The position numbers and the translations under genes were made by a program. From Chitinophagales bacterium (GTDB taxonomy: Bacteria; Bacteroidota; Bacteroidia; Chitinophagales; UBA10324): a DNA stretch of 64,000 nucleotides. The notes beneath the pieces were generated by a model, which saw only the letters and a program-made list of their open reading frames with translations, searched no databases and was not told where the DNA came from. This document shows, piece by piece, positions 57,901-64,000 of this stretch. Each line of letters opens with the position of its first letter. Positions within the stretch are counted from its first letter, which is position 1. The DNA is taken from the NCBI GenBank assembly GCA_013816805.1, contig JACDDS010000001.1:353150-417149 (forward strand), read 5' to 3'.

Positions 57901-58282
57901 ATGAGCTGTTGCAGTTGATGGTAGCGCTGCCACCACTGAAGGTGCCACCTTTGAAGCTACCGATATCAAAGGTGAGCGTCTTACCGGTATTCAAGGAAAC
58001 GGTGCCGGTGTATGCAGAGGTCATGGTTATTTTACCAACGGTCATGTTTGAATCCAGGGTAGCACTGGCACCTGAGCAGTTATTAAAGATGATCGTATCG
58101 TTGGACCGGGGAACACGAGATGCCACTGCACCATTACAGAGTGAATCTCTGTAGTTGTTCTTATCCTTCATGCTGGTGGAAGTTCCTTGTGGCTTCCAGT
58201 AGAAGTTCTTTTGAGCAGAGGAATGAAAAGCAATGGTGCAAAGTATGGCAAGGAATACAGAGGACAGTAATAATTTTTTCAT
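54959..58282 (-). CDS. Giant T9SS exoprotein, copy B: N-terminal half with ice-binding domain
   Basis: 1107 codons from the same start as copy A. The first ~640 residues are almost identical to copy A (signal FHSSAQ, then STSGTMTLAGDVTLKTGSF). After that the Ig-like part (YAHAGTDTTFCTGG) and the DUF3494 domain (LPATTIPSVLSHKSYSGGVY; SYFIFIIRDSLVLHSG) are clearly diverged. The frame ends in GINDDVILKTPIMEGG where copy A reads TENTKTVHQDASDLIGNGYG. One missing base in GTAATTCTCAAAACCCC restores the join to the C-terminal half, giving a ~2,310-aa protein. Confidence 0.8.
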   Translation of the reverse strand: MKKLLLSSVFLAILCTIAFHSSAQKNFYWKPQGTSTSMKDKNNYRDSLCNGAVASRVPRSNDTIIFNNCSGASATLDSNMTVGKITMTSAYTGTVSLNTGKTLTFDIGSFKGGTFSGGSATINCNSSFTIDGTAFTSTSGTMTLAGDVTLKTGSFTHNSGKVVFKRASNTTTIINSSANTSRYILYDAEFTAPSQTTQFTIKNITLEVDHKLTLSGSNQLFLNTPTSSTIEVPGNILSSNTASVGGGTVTIIVNGTGSQTINDNQGSSISGKLPNIQFNKTGGTVTLMGRIGMGGSTMWEYIAGTVNEGTSRVMCYYNNTLKNSSSGTMKFYDLEMFGLGGVHIISGTVQVADTFVTSQSADCIINGGTLKILKDIKWNNTSLTSIGNTTFKFTGTNNQAIYGAVSPQLYKMVVDKNGGQITLQKAISVSNNLDLVNGYIITDTTNVLTLRSGATATSVSNSSFVKGPVIKIGNTAFTFPVGKGSVYKPIAITAPSLATDAFRAEYFNSAQTLGSTKDSLTYVSSCEYWNTKRMIGSSNVKLTLYWAATTCDIYTLSTLKIGRWDGTKWHNTGAVTTTGTTTTGSVQNSTNQNAFGYFTISKKSPVVYAHAGTDTTFCTGGSKTLGGNPAGSGGVGTLNYLWSPSTGLNDTAITHPIASPIQTTLYILTVTDLDHTTATDTANITIKVKPQVDAGADRILCAGHSTTIGGGPTGTEVTSPFTVDWKVGATTISTLPNPSVSPTSTTSYILTITNSNGCNTKDTVVVKVDPALNINAGRDTILSIGYTSLTLGGSPTVSGGTSPYAYSWLPYDHLSSGTAANPTTSYQFTNSYSLSVVDSVGCTALDDIIIGVQPPAINKSSLYGLLSGQRVNTVDSIKVIGRAGAKLSVSSNVTATGGVYTSNSTVDSAITDLDSVIARYKRLPATTIPSVLSHKSYSGGVYKVDSTAWLDDTLTLTGNSSSYFIFIIRDSLVLHSGAWVRNLSGYPEHVFFIIGKKCKVHGQTNMEGNIIAQDSIKGDSLSGKSALMTDKSITMNFVEGFTLPSSGNLSYVPSSYVGITVSSLTHELDKDNDGKEDWFGYNTENTKGINDDVILKTPIMEGGMTFL

Positions 58283-58347
58283 GGAGGATAAGTTAAACTT
58301 AATGGGAAAGATGGAGAAGAAAAGAAGAAAGAGAGAATATAACTTGA

Positions 58348-58695
58348 TCAGTTGGAATAAGTCGCCTTATATTCCATCTCATCTACAGTATTCCCTTCGA
58401 CGGTAACCAAAATATCCATGTAGTAGTCACCATGCGAAAAGCTTCCAATTGGAAGAACCAGCATGTTATCTGCTTCGGTGAGGTTAGTTCCTAAGGTGAA
58501 GGTTTGGTTAGATAGATCACTGCTGTCAGGCTGTGATCCGATCAGTACCTGCACCGATTGCACCGGAAGGCTATCTGAGAGAAATACGGTGAGGTTGCCG
58601 GATGGCCAATCGATTGAGCTGTCCAGGATTTTTGTTTGGGCTTTTGAAAAAAGCACGCTTAAGAAAAGGATGACAATAGTGGAGAAAAGTTTCAT
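58348..58695 (-). CDS. Small secreted protein, first gene of unit B
   Basis: 115 aa, signal peptide ending near FSKAQ, then the same beta-rich domain as the protein at 46,303-46,647 (SSIDWPSGNLTVFLSDSLPV, GSFSHGDYYMDILV). It precedes giant gene B by 65 bp. Function unknown; conserved pairing with the giant gene suggests a common role. Confidence 0.7.
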   Translation of the reverse strand: MKLFSTIVILFLSVLFSKAQTKILDSSIDWPSGNLTVFLSDSLPVQSVQVLIGSQPDSSDLSNQTFTLGTNLTEADNMLVLPIGSFSHGDYYMDILVTVEGNTVDEMEYKATYSN

Positions 58696-58740
58696 AGGCA
58701 GATATGGATTGTTTAAAAAACATTGGTAAGAATAATTTCT

Positions 58741-58823
58741 AAAATTAGACCTATGACATATATAATTCTTATAGGTTTAATAAGATATTATACAAATTCC
58801 TCAACTTTTCTTACTAAAAGAAT
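58741..58823 (-). promoter_or_regulatory. Conserved 83-bp upstream block, unit B
   Basis: Nearly identical to 46,686-46,768. It lies 45 bp upstream of the small secreted gene start and marks the outer end of the duplicated unit. Expected to carry the promoter of unit B. Confidence 0.6.
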
Positions 58824-58875
58824 TCAGTCAAGTACAATATTCTGAGCATAGGAAGTTATAGGGCCTTTTTGATTA

Positions 58876-59110
58876 TTGGTGCTTGTAAAGAAGAAAAAGT
58901 TAAATAGATCAAATAATTTAAATCGTTATCAAAAAACTCAATTAAGTATTACAGGAGTCAATAGTCAAACCCTAATCAATATCTATAATACTATAGGAAA
59001 TTTAATTTACAGAACTACCGTGCAGCCGGTTAATGGTTTTATTCATGTTTCTATTGATTTGCACGATCAGCCCGCAGGTGTTTATTTATTAAAAGCAAAA
59101 ACGGATCGGG
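58876..59110 (+). pseudogene. T9SS sorting-domain fragment
   Basis: Coding-like text QLSITGVNSQTLINIYNTIG, NLIYRTTVQPVNG and GVYLLKAKTDRGG is the middle and end of a T9SS type A domain without cargo or signal. The open frame continues past 59,110 into the opposing TPR gene as noise. It is a relic. Confidence 0.55.
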
Positions 59111-60316
59111 GAGGTTACGGAAAAGATTTTGAAGGAATGAGGAGTTTAAGATCTTCCAAAAAAGATTGTCACGCCGATTCTGCAGTGATTGGTTGCAAAG
59201 ATTAATTCCAATATTGATATTATTTCTCTTATCCATATGCGATGAAAGATTGTAGTATGCAACAGCTGTATTGAATAAATCCCATAATATATTTATAGAA
59301 TCATTATATTTCTGGTGAATTGCCAATGCATTCGTTGAATAATCAATGGCATTATGTAAATTAAAAATAGGAGAATCAATTTCTGCTAAAGCGATGTATG
59401 CGGTGTTAAAATTATTTAGAATCTGTGCATATTCATTGGGATAGTCTTCAAACTTAAAAATCTTAAGTGCATTTTTAAAAATACTTATTGCAGATTCGAT
59501 ACTTTTTTTATCATGATAAAATTCGAAATGATTTCGAAAAACATTCCCAGCATTAAAGTAAAAAGCAGGGCAAACTTTACTGTGGATATCTCTTAATATG
59601 CCCCATCCCTTTCTGAAATAATATGTTGCCGTATCTGTATATTTCCCTTCATCATTCAGTTCGTACACCATTGAATAGTATGTTCCAATTGAGGTACACA
59701 GAGAACCATATTCAAATGATAGGGTATCGTAAGCTTGTAATTTTTTAGCTCTTCTAAAGTATGTAATTGAAGTATTTAAATTGTTCTTTTCATCACTTAA
59801 TTGAGCTAAAACTAAAAATTCATTGCCTATCTTTTCATAATAGTATGCAAAAAGTGTGTCATTCGCATTGGTAGGAATTAAACTCTCTAAACTCAAAAAA
59901 TAATCTATAGCCGCTTGAATCTCTTTCCGATTATTGTTACTTGATGTTGAAATATTAATTAAACAGAGTTCATTCTGAACTTTAGTCTTAAAGTAAAGTT
60001 CTTGATTGTGCTCTAAATATGAGTTGGTAAGCATTTTTTCATACTGAATCAATGCAGAATTATACAAAAGTTTATTATACAGATCAGTTGCATAAATATA
60101 ATCATTCTGTAAGTTATTTAACTGCCGTTGTTCTTCATTTCTATTATCCATTTTAGATATTATTTTATGGATCAAGATTGGTAAAATCAATGCAGGCAGA
60201 GCAATAGCGCATAGATATTTTAGAAATTTCTTAAGCCCACCTTTTATCGGCTTTGTGTATTCTTTAATTCGATGCAAAAACATACTGAAATCATAATAGG
60301 TGAAATATATTTTCAT
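59051..60316 (-). CDS. Membrane-anchored TPR-like protein
   Basis: 421 aa. A basic N-terminus (RIKEYTKPIKGGLKKFLKY) leads to a membrane helix (LCAIALPALILPILIH, ~35-52), then ~350 residues of helical repeats with TPR-like spacing (SALIQYEKMLTNSY; ATYYFRKGWGILRDI; SAISIFKNALKIFKF; NAIDYSTNALAIHQKYN). It is probably anchored by its N-terminus with the repeats on one side of the inner membrane. An internal ATG at 60,283 is an alternative start. I cannot assign a function. Its end overlaps the T9SS fragment on the other strand. Confidence 0.6.
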   Translation of the reverse strand: MKIYFTYYDFSMFLHRIKEYTKPIKGGLKKFLKYLCAIALPALILPILIHKIISKMDNRNEEQRQLNNLQNDYIYATDLYNKLLYNSALIQYEKMLTNSYLEHNQELYFKTKVQNELCLINISTSSNNNRKEIQAAIDYFLSLESLIPTNANDTLFAYYYEKIGNEFLVLAQLSDEKNNLNTSITYFRRAKKLQAYDTLSFEYGSLCTSIGTYYSMVYELNDEGKYTDTATYYFRKGWGILRDIHSKVCPAFYFNAGNVFRNHFEFYHDKKSIESAISIFKNALKIFKFEDYPNEYAQILNNFNTAYIALAEIDSPIFNLHNAIDYSTNALAIHQKYNDSINILWDLFNTAVAYYNLSSHMDKRNNINIGINLCNQSLQNRRDNLFWKILNSSFLQNLFRNLPDPFLLLINKHLRADRANQ

Positions 60317-60441
60317 TACCCTTAACGAGACCTAATATAAGGCGATTTCGAAACGTACTACTTCAATTGATGATTGAGAAATAAGTTTTATGATTTGTTT
60401 CGTGGCCACAATAGGATTTATTAATTTTATCAGCTCTCATG

Positions 60442-60513
60442 TAAAACGAATCAAACAGATAGCAGCATCCGGCTAATCACCGGTGAGGGCGCTACAAAAT
60501 TTGATTCGTTTTA
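60442..60513 (+). repeat. Perfect 14-bp inverted repeat with structured spacer
   Basis: TAAAACGAATCAAA (60,442-60,455) and TTTGATTCGTTTTA (60,500-60,513) are perfect complements separated by 44 bases that contain CCGGCTAATCACCGG. It lies in the 766-bp gene-free stretch 60,317-61,082. It could be an RNA structure, a protein-binding site or an element end. Confidence 0.6.
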
Positions 60514-60826
60514 TTATTCTTGCAACATCTCCATTGCAATTGCTAAATCTCCGGCAAGATTTTGATTCCATTTATAGCTTTAGGGTTTTTAGATTTTATA
60601 ACTAATACTGAATATTCAGTTGCTAACATCTATCCTTATCCGATACAAGGGGTGTAATCATTAGTGATAAAGGATTACCAACAGTAGGGGCATCGCTGTA
60701 GCGCACTATTAGAGCTATTGTATTATACCATATGGTGTGTATTGTATTGCACAGCATATATCATGGTAAAATAACCTCTTGCAATTGCAATCACGGATAG
60801 GGCGGGGCGTGCTTTTCTTTGAGAAA

Positions 60827-60846
60827 CTGCCGCAAAAAAACGGCAG
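60827..60846. repeat. Short hairpin CTGCCG/CGGCAG
   Basis: Perfect 6-bp stem with loop CAAAAAAA after a G-rich stretch (GGGCGGGGCGTGC at about 60,800). It lies upstream of the mobile-element accessory genes. Role unknown; a terminator or part of a transfer origin are both possible. Confidence 0.4.
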
Positions 60847-60981
60847 TATACGACATAATTTGTTGAATTACTTTCTATTACATATTACGCTGTTAATTGT
60901 CCGCAATTTGAACTTTTATGGTTGTACCATCATAACTGATTGATAATGAGGTAGAAAAAGAATGTTTCGTGCTAAAAATAG

Positions 60982-61016
60982 TTTGCTAAATACTTGCAAA
61001 AGGAGGTTTAGTTTTG
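60982..61016 (+). promoter_or_regulatory. Predicted Bacteroidetes-type promoter
   Basis: TTTG at 60,982-60,985 and TAGTTTTG at 61,009-61,016 match the -33 TTTG and -7 TAnnTTTG consensus with 27 bp between element starts, near the usual spacing. It is 67 bp upstream of the 61,083 gene. Confidence 0.55.
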
Positions 61017-61024
61017 TATATTTA

Positions 61025-61045
61025 TATGTTGTTAAAAACAACATA
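61025..61045 (+). promoter_or_regulatory. Palindromic operator-like site downstream of the promoter
   Basis: TATGTTGTT-AAA-AACAACATA is a perfect 9-bp inverted repeat positioned at or just after the expected transcription start. It looks like a dimeric repressor site, possibly for an element-borne regulator. Confidence 0.55.
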
Positions 61046-61082
61046 ACTCATTCATTTTCTAACAATTAAACCCATTTTCATC

Positions 61083-61505
61083 ATGCAAAAAACTGCTTTA
61101 GCTGTAACCGCAAAAAATGACGGAAATACAGTAAATCCAAAAATTAACGGTGTCGACCTTACAACCGTTGAAGTGCAAGAAACTAAGGCCCCCGAACCTG
61201 CAAAGGTGGTTGCAATTAAGCCAGAGGTTAAGATTAATAACACAGAAAACAAGATTCAGCACATTATCGGAATCGGGCAAAAAATCCGGAGAAGGACGGA
61301 AGTAGCCCAAGCAAAAGCCAACCTTGAAAATTTCATTTTGAAAAACGAGGATGATTCCGGTTCACTCACTTTTGAGGACACTAACCGGAAACGGTTTGCT
61401 TCTTCTGATCCTGATCTGATGAAGAAAGTACAAAAGACCATCATTGCAGCTTGTGACGAAGAAATCCAAAAGCTGAATCTTCAGATCAATGAATTTTCCT
61501 GTTGA
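61083..61505 (+). CDS. Hypothetical mobile-element protein
   Basis: 140 aa, no signal peptide. The N-terminal half is low-complexity (VQETKAPEPAKVVAIKPEV) and the C-terminal half helical (RRRTEVAQAKANLENFILKN, DPDLMKKVQKTIIAACDEE). I do not recognise it. It is the first gene of the promoter- and operator-controlled group ending with the SymE-like gene. Confidence 0.65.
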   Translation: MQKTALAVTAKNDGNTVNPKINGVDLTTVEVQETKAPEPAKVVAIKPEVKINNTENKIQHIIGIGQKIRRRTEVAQAKANLENFILKNEDDSGSLTFEDTNRKRFASSDPDLMKKVQKTIIAACDEEIQKLNLQINEFSC

Positions 61506-61557
61506 CATTTTTCCACTGGGTGCGATGGTGACAGCTCGCACCCTTAAATCTAAACTC

Positions 61558-61938
61558 ATGAAAAAAGAGACAATTCAAGAAAAACGGCAACGGCTGAAAC
61601 AGCTTAGTTCCGGATTATCCATACTTAAAAAGGAGGGCGCAATAGATACTATAAACGAGGGTTTGGTTTCCATCTACCAGGAGCAAGGGCATGATGAGTT
61701 ACAAAGCTTTGCCGCCTGGAAGCGTGACGGCTACAGCGTAAGACGTGGCGAACATGCTTTATTACTTTGGTCACGGCCTGTAAGGAAACAGCAGGACGAA
61801 ACCGGAGACGAATATTCATTTTTCCCTATTGCTTTTGTGTTTTCAAATTTACAGGTTGAACCGACCAGCAACGGACAACCCGCGGAAGTAGTAGACATCA
61901 AAAGGAAGAAACGCAATGGGAAAAAGAAAGCCGCTTAA
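61558..61938 (+). CDS. ArdC-like N-terminal domain protein
   Basis: 126 aa from the ATG at 61,558 (MKKETIQEKRQR); the open frame upstream to 61,489 overlaps the preceding gene. The core FAAWKRDGYSVRRGEHALLL, WSRPV and FFPIAFVFSNLQVEP corresponds to the ssDNA-binding ArdC-type N-terminal domain common in conjugative elements. Full ArdC adds a metalloprotease domain, which is missing here. Possibly protects incoming DNA. Overlaps the SymE-like start by 23 bp. Confidence 0.6.
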   Translation: MKKETIQEKRQRLKQLSSGLSILKKEGAIDTINEGLVSIYQEQGHDELQSFAAWKRDGYSVRRGEHALLLWSRPVRKQQDETGDEYSFFPIAFVFSNLQVEPTSNGQPAEVVDIKRKKRNGKKKAA

Positions 61939-62110
61939 AGTAGTAAGCAGAGTTCACGAGCCAAGGGTAAGAGGAGAGCAAACATTTCCCGCTTTGCGGA
62001 TTAGCGGTAAATGGCTTAGAGAATTCTGTGAAATTGGAGATCACTACCGGATTATAAGAGTTGAAAAAAGTGACGAGTTAGTGATTCAGTTTATACGCCG
62101 CGCCTCCTAA
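61916..62110 (+). CDS. SymE-like toxin family protein
   Basis: 64 aa basic protein with the SymE pattern PALRISGKWLREFCEIGDHY and LVIQFIRRAS, an AbrB-type fold. SymE-family proteins are SOS-linked type I toxins or nucleoid-acting DNA-binding proteins. An antisense RNA would be expected but none can be read here. Its strong terminator at 62,118 ends the group. Confidence 0.7.
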   Translation: MGKRKPLKVVSRVHEPRVRGEQTFPALRISGKWLREFCEIGDHYRIIRVEKSDELVIQFIRRAS

Positions 62111-62117
62111 ATTGCTG

Positions 62118-62153
62118 ACAGAAATGGCAACCCTGACAAAGGGTCATTTCTGT
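62118..62153 (+). terminator. Rho-independent terminator after the SymE-like gene
   Basis: ACAGAAATG pairs perfectly with CATTTCTGT, and an inner ACCC/GGGT pair extends the stem across a 3-base bulge. GCAAAAAAAACTTTTC follows. A second AT-rich hairpin around 62,161-62,193 (AAACTTTTC with GAAAAAGTTT) adds to it. Confidence 0.75.
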
Positions 62154-62371
62154 GCAAAAAAAACTTTTCTTTTGAAATAAAGAAAAAGTTTTACCAAAAG
62201 AAAGCAAGCCCCTTCCTTCACTCAAGACCTTTTGAAGTTGCTAACACTAAGGATCGCTAATTACAATTAAATGAGGCAGTAAATTTATAGGGATGAATTT
62301 GGTACCGTTATAACCGTTACTTGCAAAATATCTTTTTGACCTTATATTTATGATTAATATTTATATTGACT

Positions 62372-62959
62372 ATGAGTAAAATAAATACGGCAGTAGCTAC
62401 AGATTATATAAAATATTTGCAGTTTATTGAAGAGCGTAAAAATTCATTAGATAGGACAATTGTTGTATGCGATAAAAAAAATAGCAGGCCAGATAAATTG
62501 TATAAAGAATCGAAATTAATAGCTGATTGGGTTTCAAATGATATTGATCTAATGATTGAATGTAATGCAGCTGATGGGAAAGCGTTTAAGTTTCAATTCA
62601 GAGCTAAGCAATTTTCTGATGAACCTTTGTTTAGGTTGGATTCTGATGGAGCAGCACATAGAAATTCAAAATTTCCATTAAAAATTCAGCAAGTAACTAC
62701 GCCTCATTTTAATAAATTTAATGAACATGGTCGAGTAATAGCATATAAAACAAGTCAATTGAAAAATGAAAACGAAGCGAAAGCGATACAGAATGATATT
62801 AATTTAGGCTTTGCTCATTTCTGTTATGAAGGAAACATTCGCTATAAAGAGGACGACTTAAGCGAAATATCATTAGTTGGATCATCAAACCAATTAGATT
62901 TAGATTTTAAAGACAGCCCGGAGAGAGATTTTTTAGAAAATATACATTTCAACATATGA
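62372..62959 (+). CDS. DUF6978-like protein, first gene of a coupled pair
   Basis: 195 aa from the ATG at 62,372 (a TTG six bases upstream is in frame). The text VCDKKNSRPDKLYKESKLIA, FRAKQFSDEPLFRLDSDG and HRNSKFPLKIQQVTTPHFN looks like the DUF6978 family, whose role is not known. No signal or membrane segment. It overlaps the next gene by 4 bp, a strong sign of a functional pair such as toxin/antitoxin or defence. Confidence 0.55.
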   Translation: MSKINTAVATDYIKYLQFIEERKNSLDRTIVVCDKKNSRPDKLYKESKLIADWVSNDIDLMIECNAADGKAFKFQFRAKQFSDEPLFRLDSDGAAHRNSKFPLKIQQVTTPHFNKFNEHGRVIAYKTSQLKNENEAKAIQNDINLGFAHFCYEGNIRYKEDDLSEISLVGSSNQLDLDFKDSPERDFLENIHFNI

Positions 62960-63771
62960 ATACGGATGGGATATTCAAGCATGTGAAAGATTCCTTCTGT
63001 TCTCTGTGGAGCTTTAAGGAAAGGGGACAGACTTTAGAAGTAATAACGCCTTTTTCGACTACAAACTTCAAATTTATTTCAATTTTCATAACAGAAAGGG
63101 AGGACAAAATTATTGTGACTGATGGTGGGTGGTTAGTTTCAGGGGAGTATGATAATCCTATAGATATTGAAGATGATATTATGACCCGGATATTTACTCA
63201 TTATGAATCCATCTATGAAATTAAAAGACAACAACAAAGAAATGGACAGATTTTCTACTATAAATCAACAGATAATATAGACCTAATTCCAAATTTGGTT
63301 TACGATATAGGTAGTTTTCTGTCAGCCGTAGCAAGTATTAGCCAAATTCAATTTGAGGATCCAGCCGAAAAGGCAGAAAGGGAAAATTTTAGTAAAATGG
63401 CTAATAGCTTTATTTCAGGCGTTGTTCCAATTAATCATTTACGTTTTAAACGTTCTTTAGGGGACGATTATAAAAACGTTACGTTTAATGCCGTTGTAGA
63501 GAATGGGCAAAGGCTCAAATTGATTAAGTATATAACAGGGTCGCAACTATCTTTCTTCATGAGCAATTTTTCACGAGCTATCGTGGATTTCGAAATAGCA
63601 TCTAATTCGCCTTTCAATCAATATATTGATAAAAAAATAGCATTGATAAATGATATTTCAACGGGGTATAAGGAAGATAAGCTTTATAGATACACAGAAA
63701 CCCTTGAACAATATACCGAAATTCCGCCTGTAAAATGGACAAATAGAGAAATTCTTGCGACGATGTTATGA
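62956..63771 (+). CDS. DUF1828-like protein, second gene of a coupled pair
   Basis: 271 aa. The N-terminal ~95 residues (EVITPFSTTNFKFISIFIT, KIIVTDGGWLVSG) match the DUF1828 pattern, where TDGG closes a beta-hairpin. The C-terminal ~170 residues (NHLRFKRSLGDDYKNVTFNA) are unassigned. The ATGA start overlaps the previous stop. DUF1828 proteins are unstudied but often lie in mobile regions. A TA or phage-defence role is inferred from the pairing. Confidence 0.55.
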   Translation: MNTDGIFKHVKDSFCSLWSFKERGQTLEVITPFSTTNFKFISIFITEREDKIIVTDGGWLVSGEYDNPIDIEDDIMTRIFTHYESIYEIKRQQQRNGQIFYYKSTDNIDLIPNLVYDIGSFLSAVASISQIQFEDPAEKAERENFSKMANSFISGVVPINHLRFKRSLGDDYKNVTFNAVVENGQRLKLIKYITGSQLSFFMSNFSRAIVDFEIASNSPFNQYIDKKIALINDISTGYKEDKLYRYTETLEQYTEIPPVKWTNREILATML

Positions 63772-63945
63772 TTAACAAAAAAATCAAACCATATTTTTTC
63801 CGTATTGTTCGTATTACCTCATGTGTTTTCTAAATTTATTTGCCCCTCGACACTTTAGTTAAATGTGTGAATATATTAGGGTATTCCCGAAAATGCAGAA
63901 TGCGTACTTGGCAAAGATTCCACAGTAGTATGTGCAAAGAAAAAT

Positions 63946-63979
63946 CCCCAAAAAAGTCACGAAGTGATCAATTTTGGGG
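63946..63979 (-). terminator. Hairpin near the right edge
   Basis: CCCCAAAA (63,946-63,953) pairs with TTTTGGGG (63,972-63,979), with a nested GTCAC/GTGAT stem between. Read on the minus strand the hairpin is followed by ATTTTTCTTTG, so it probably terminates a gene entering from beyond the right edge. The rest of 63,772-64,000 holds no gene. Confidence 0.6.
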
Positions 63980-64000
63980 CAATCAAATTTGCACTTCAAA

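Noticed and set aside
20872..64000. Prophage
   Set aside because: An integrase is present but no capsid, portal, terminase, tail or lysis gene is seen.

Overview
The window looks like a chromosomal segment of a low-GC member of the Bacteroidetes. The evidence is at least six secreted proteins ending in a type IX secretion (T9SS) type A sorting domain, Bacteroidetes-type mobile-element genes (arm-type tyrosine integrase, RteC-like protein, BT4734/DUF3987 protein), and a TAnnTTTG-type promoter. The genus cannot be fixed from the sequence.

Region 1 (1-11,154, all minus strand) is a stress-defence-like block. It holds msrA (cut by the window edge and frameshifted), msrB, a lipoprotein di-haem cytochrome of the peroxidase/MauG type, a T9SS-exported glucose/sorbosone-dehydrogenase-like propeller, a DUF417 (RclC/YkgB-like) membrane protein, two lipoproteins (one with a DUF4142 domain), an OmpR-type two-component system and a very methionine-rich secreted protein. 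A truncated second msrB joined to a Met-rich tail, and a separate 50-aa Met-rich ORF, lie in the gaps. Methionine sulfoxide reductases beside Met-rich exported proteins suggest a methionine-sink system against oxidants or reactive chlorine; this is inference.

Region 2 (11,264-20,871) is ordinary chromosome: a decayed propeller gene, a large Asp-box T9SS protein, a Nudix hydrolase, endonuclease IV, enoyl-CoA hydratase, a stand-alone B12-binding protein, gltX, a polysaccharide deacetylase, tatD and tRNA-Ser(GGA).

Region 3 (20,872 to the right edge) appears to be an integrated element or island entered at tRNA-Ser. First comes an integrase/RteC-like/HTH/DUF3987 module with paired hairpin elements. 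A defence-rich stretch follows: a type IIG-like methylase, a ClpP-fold SDH-type protease, a DUF4209 HEPN protein, and a two-gene CBASS of SLATT effector plus CD-NTase. From 37,924 to 58,823 an 8.8-kb unit occurs twice. Each copy has a conserved upstream block, a ~115-aa secreted protein, a ~2,300-aa exoprotein combining an ice-binding DUF3494 domain with a clan GH-A glycosidase domain, and a ~440-aa propeller protein. An ApeA-like HEPN protein and a SIR2-like protein sit between the copies. The right end carries a TPR protein, mobile-element accessory genes (ArdC-like, SymE-like) under a recognisable promoter with a palindromic operator, and a coupled DUF6978-like/DUF1828-like pair.

Several accessory genes, and msrA, contain single-base frameshifts or stops that can be repaired by one-base changes to give family-like proteins. 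Part of this may be sequencing error and part real decay. Where I could reconstruct the product I annotate the whole locus and state the lesion.
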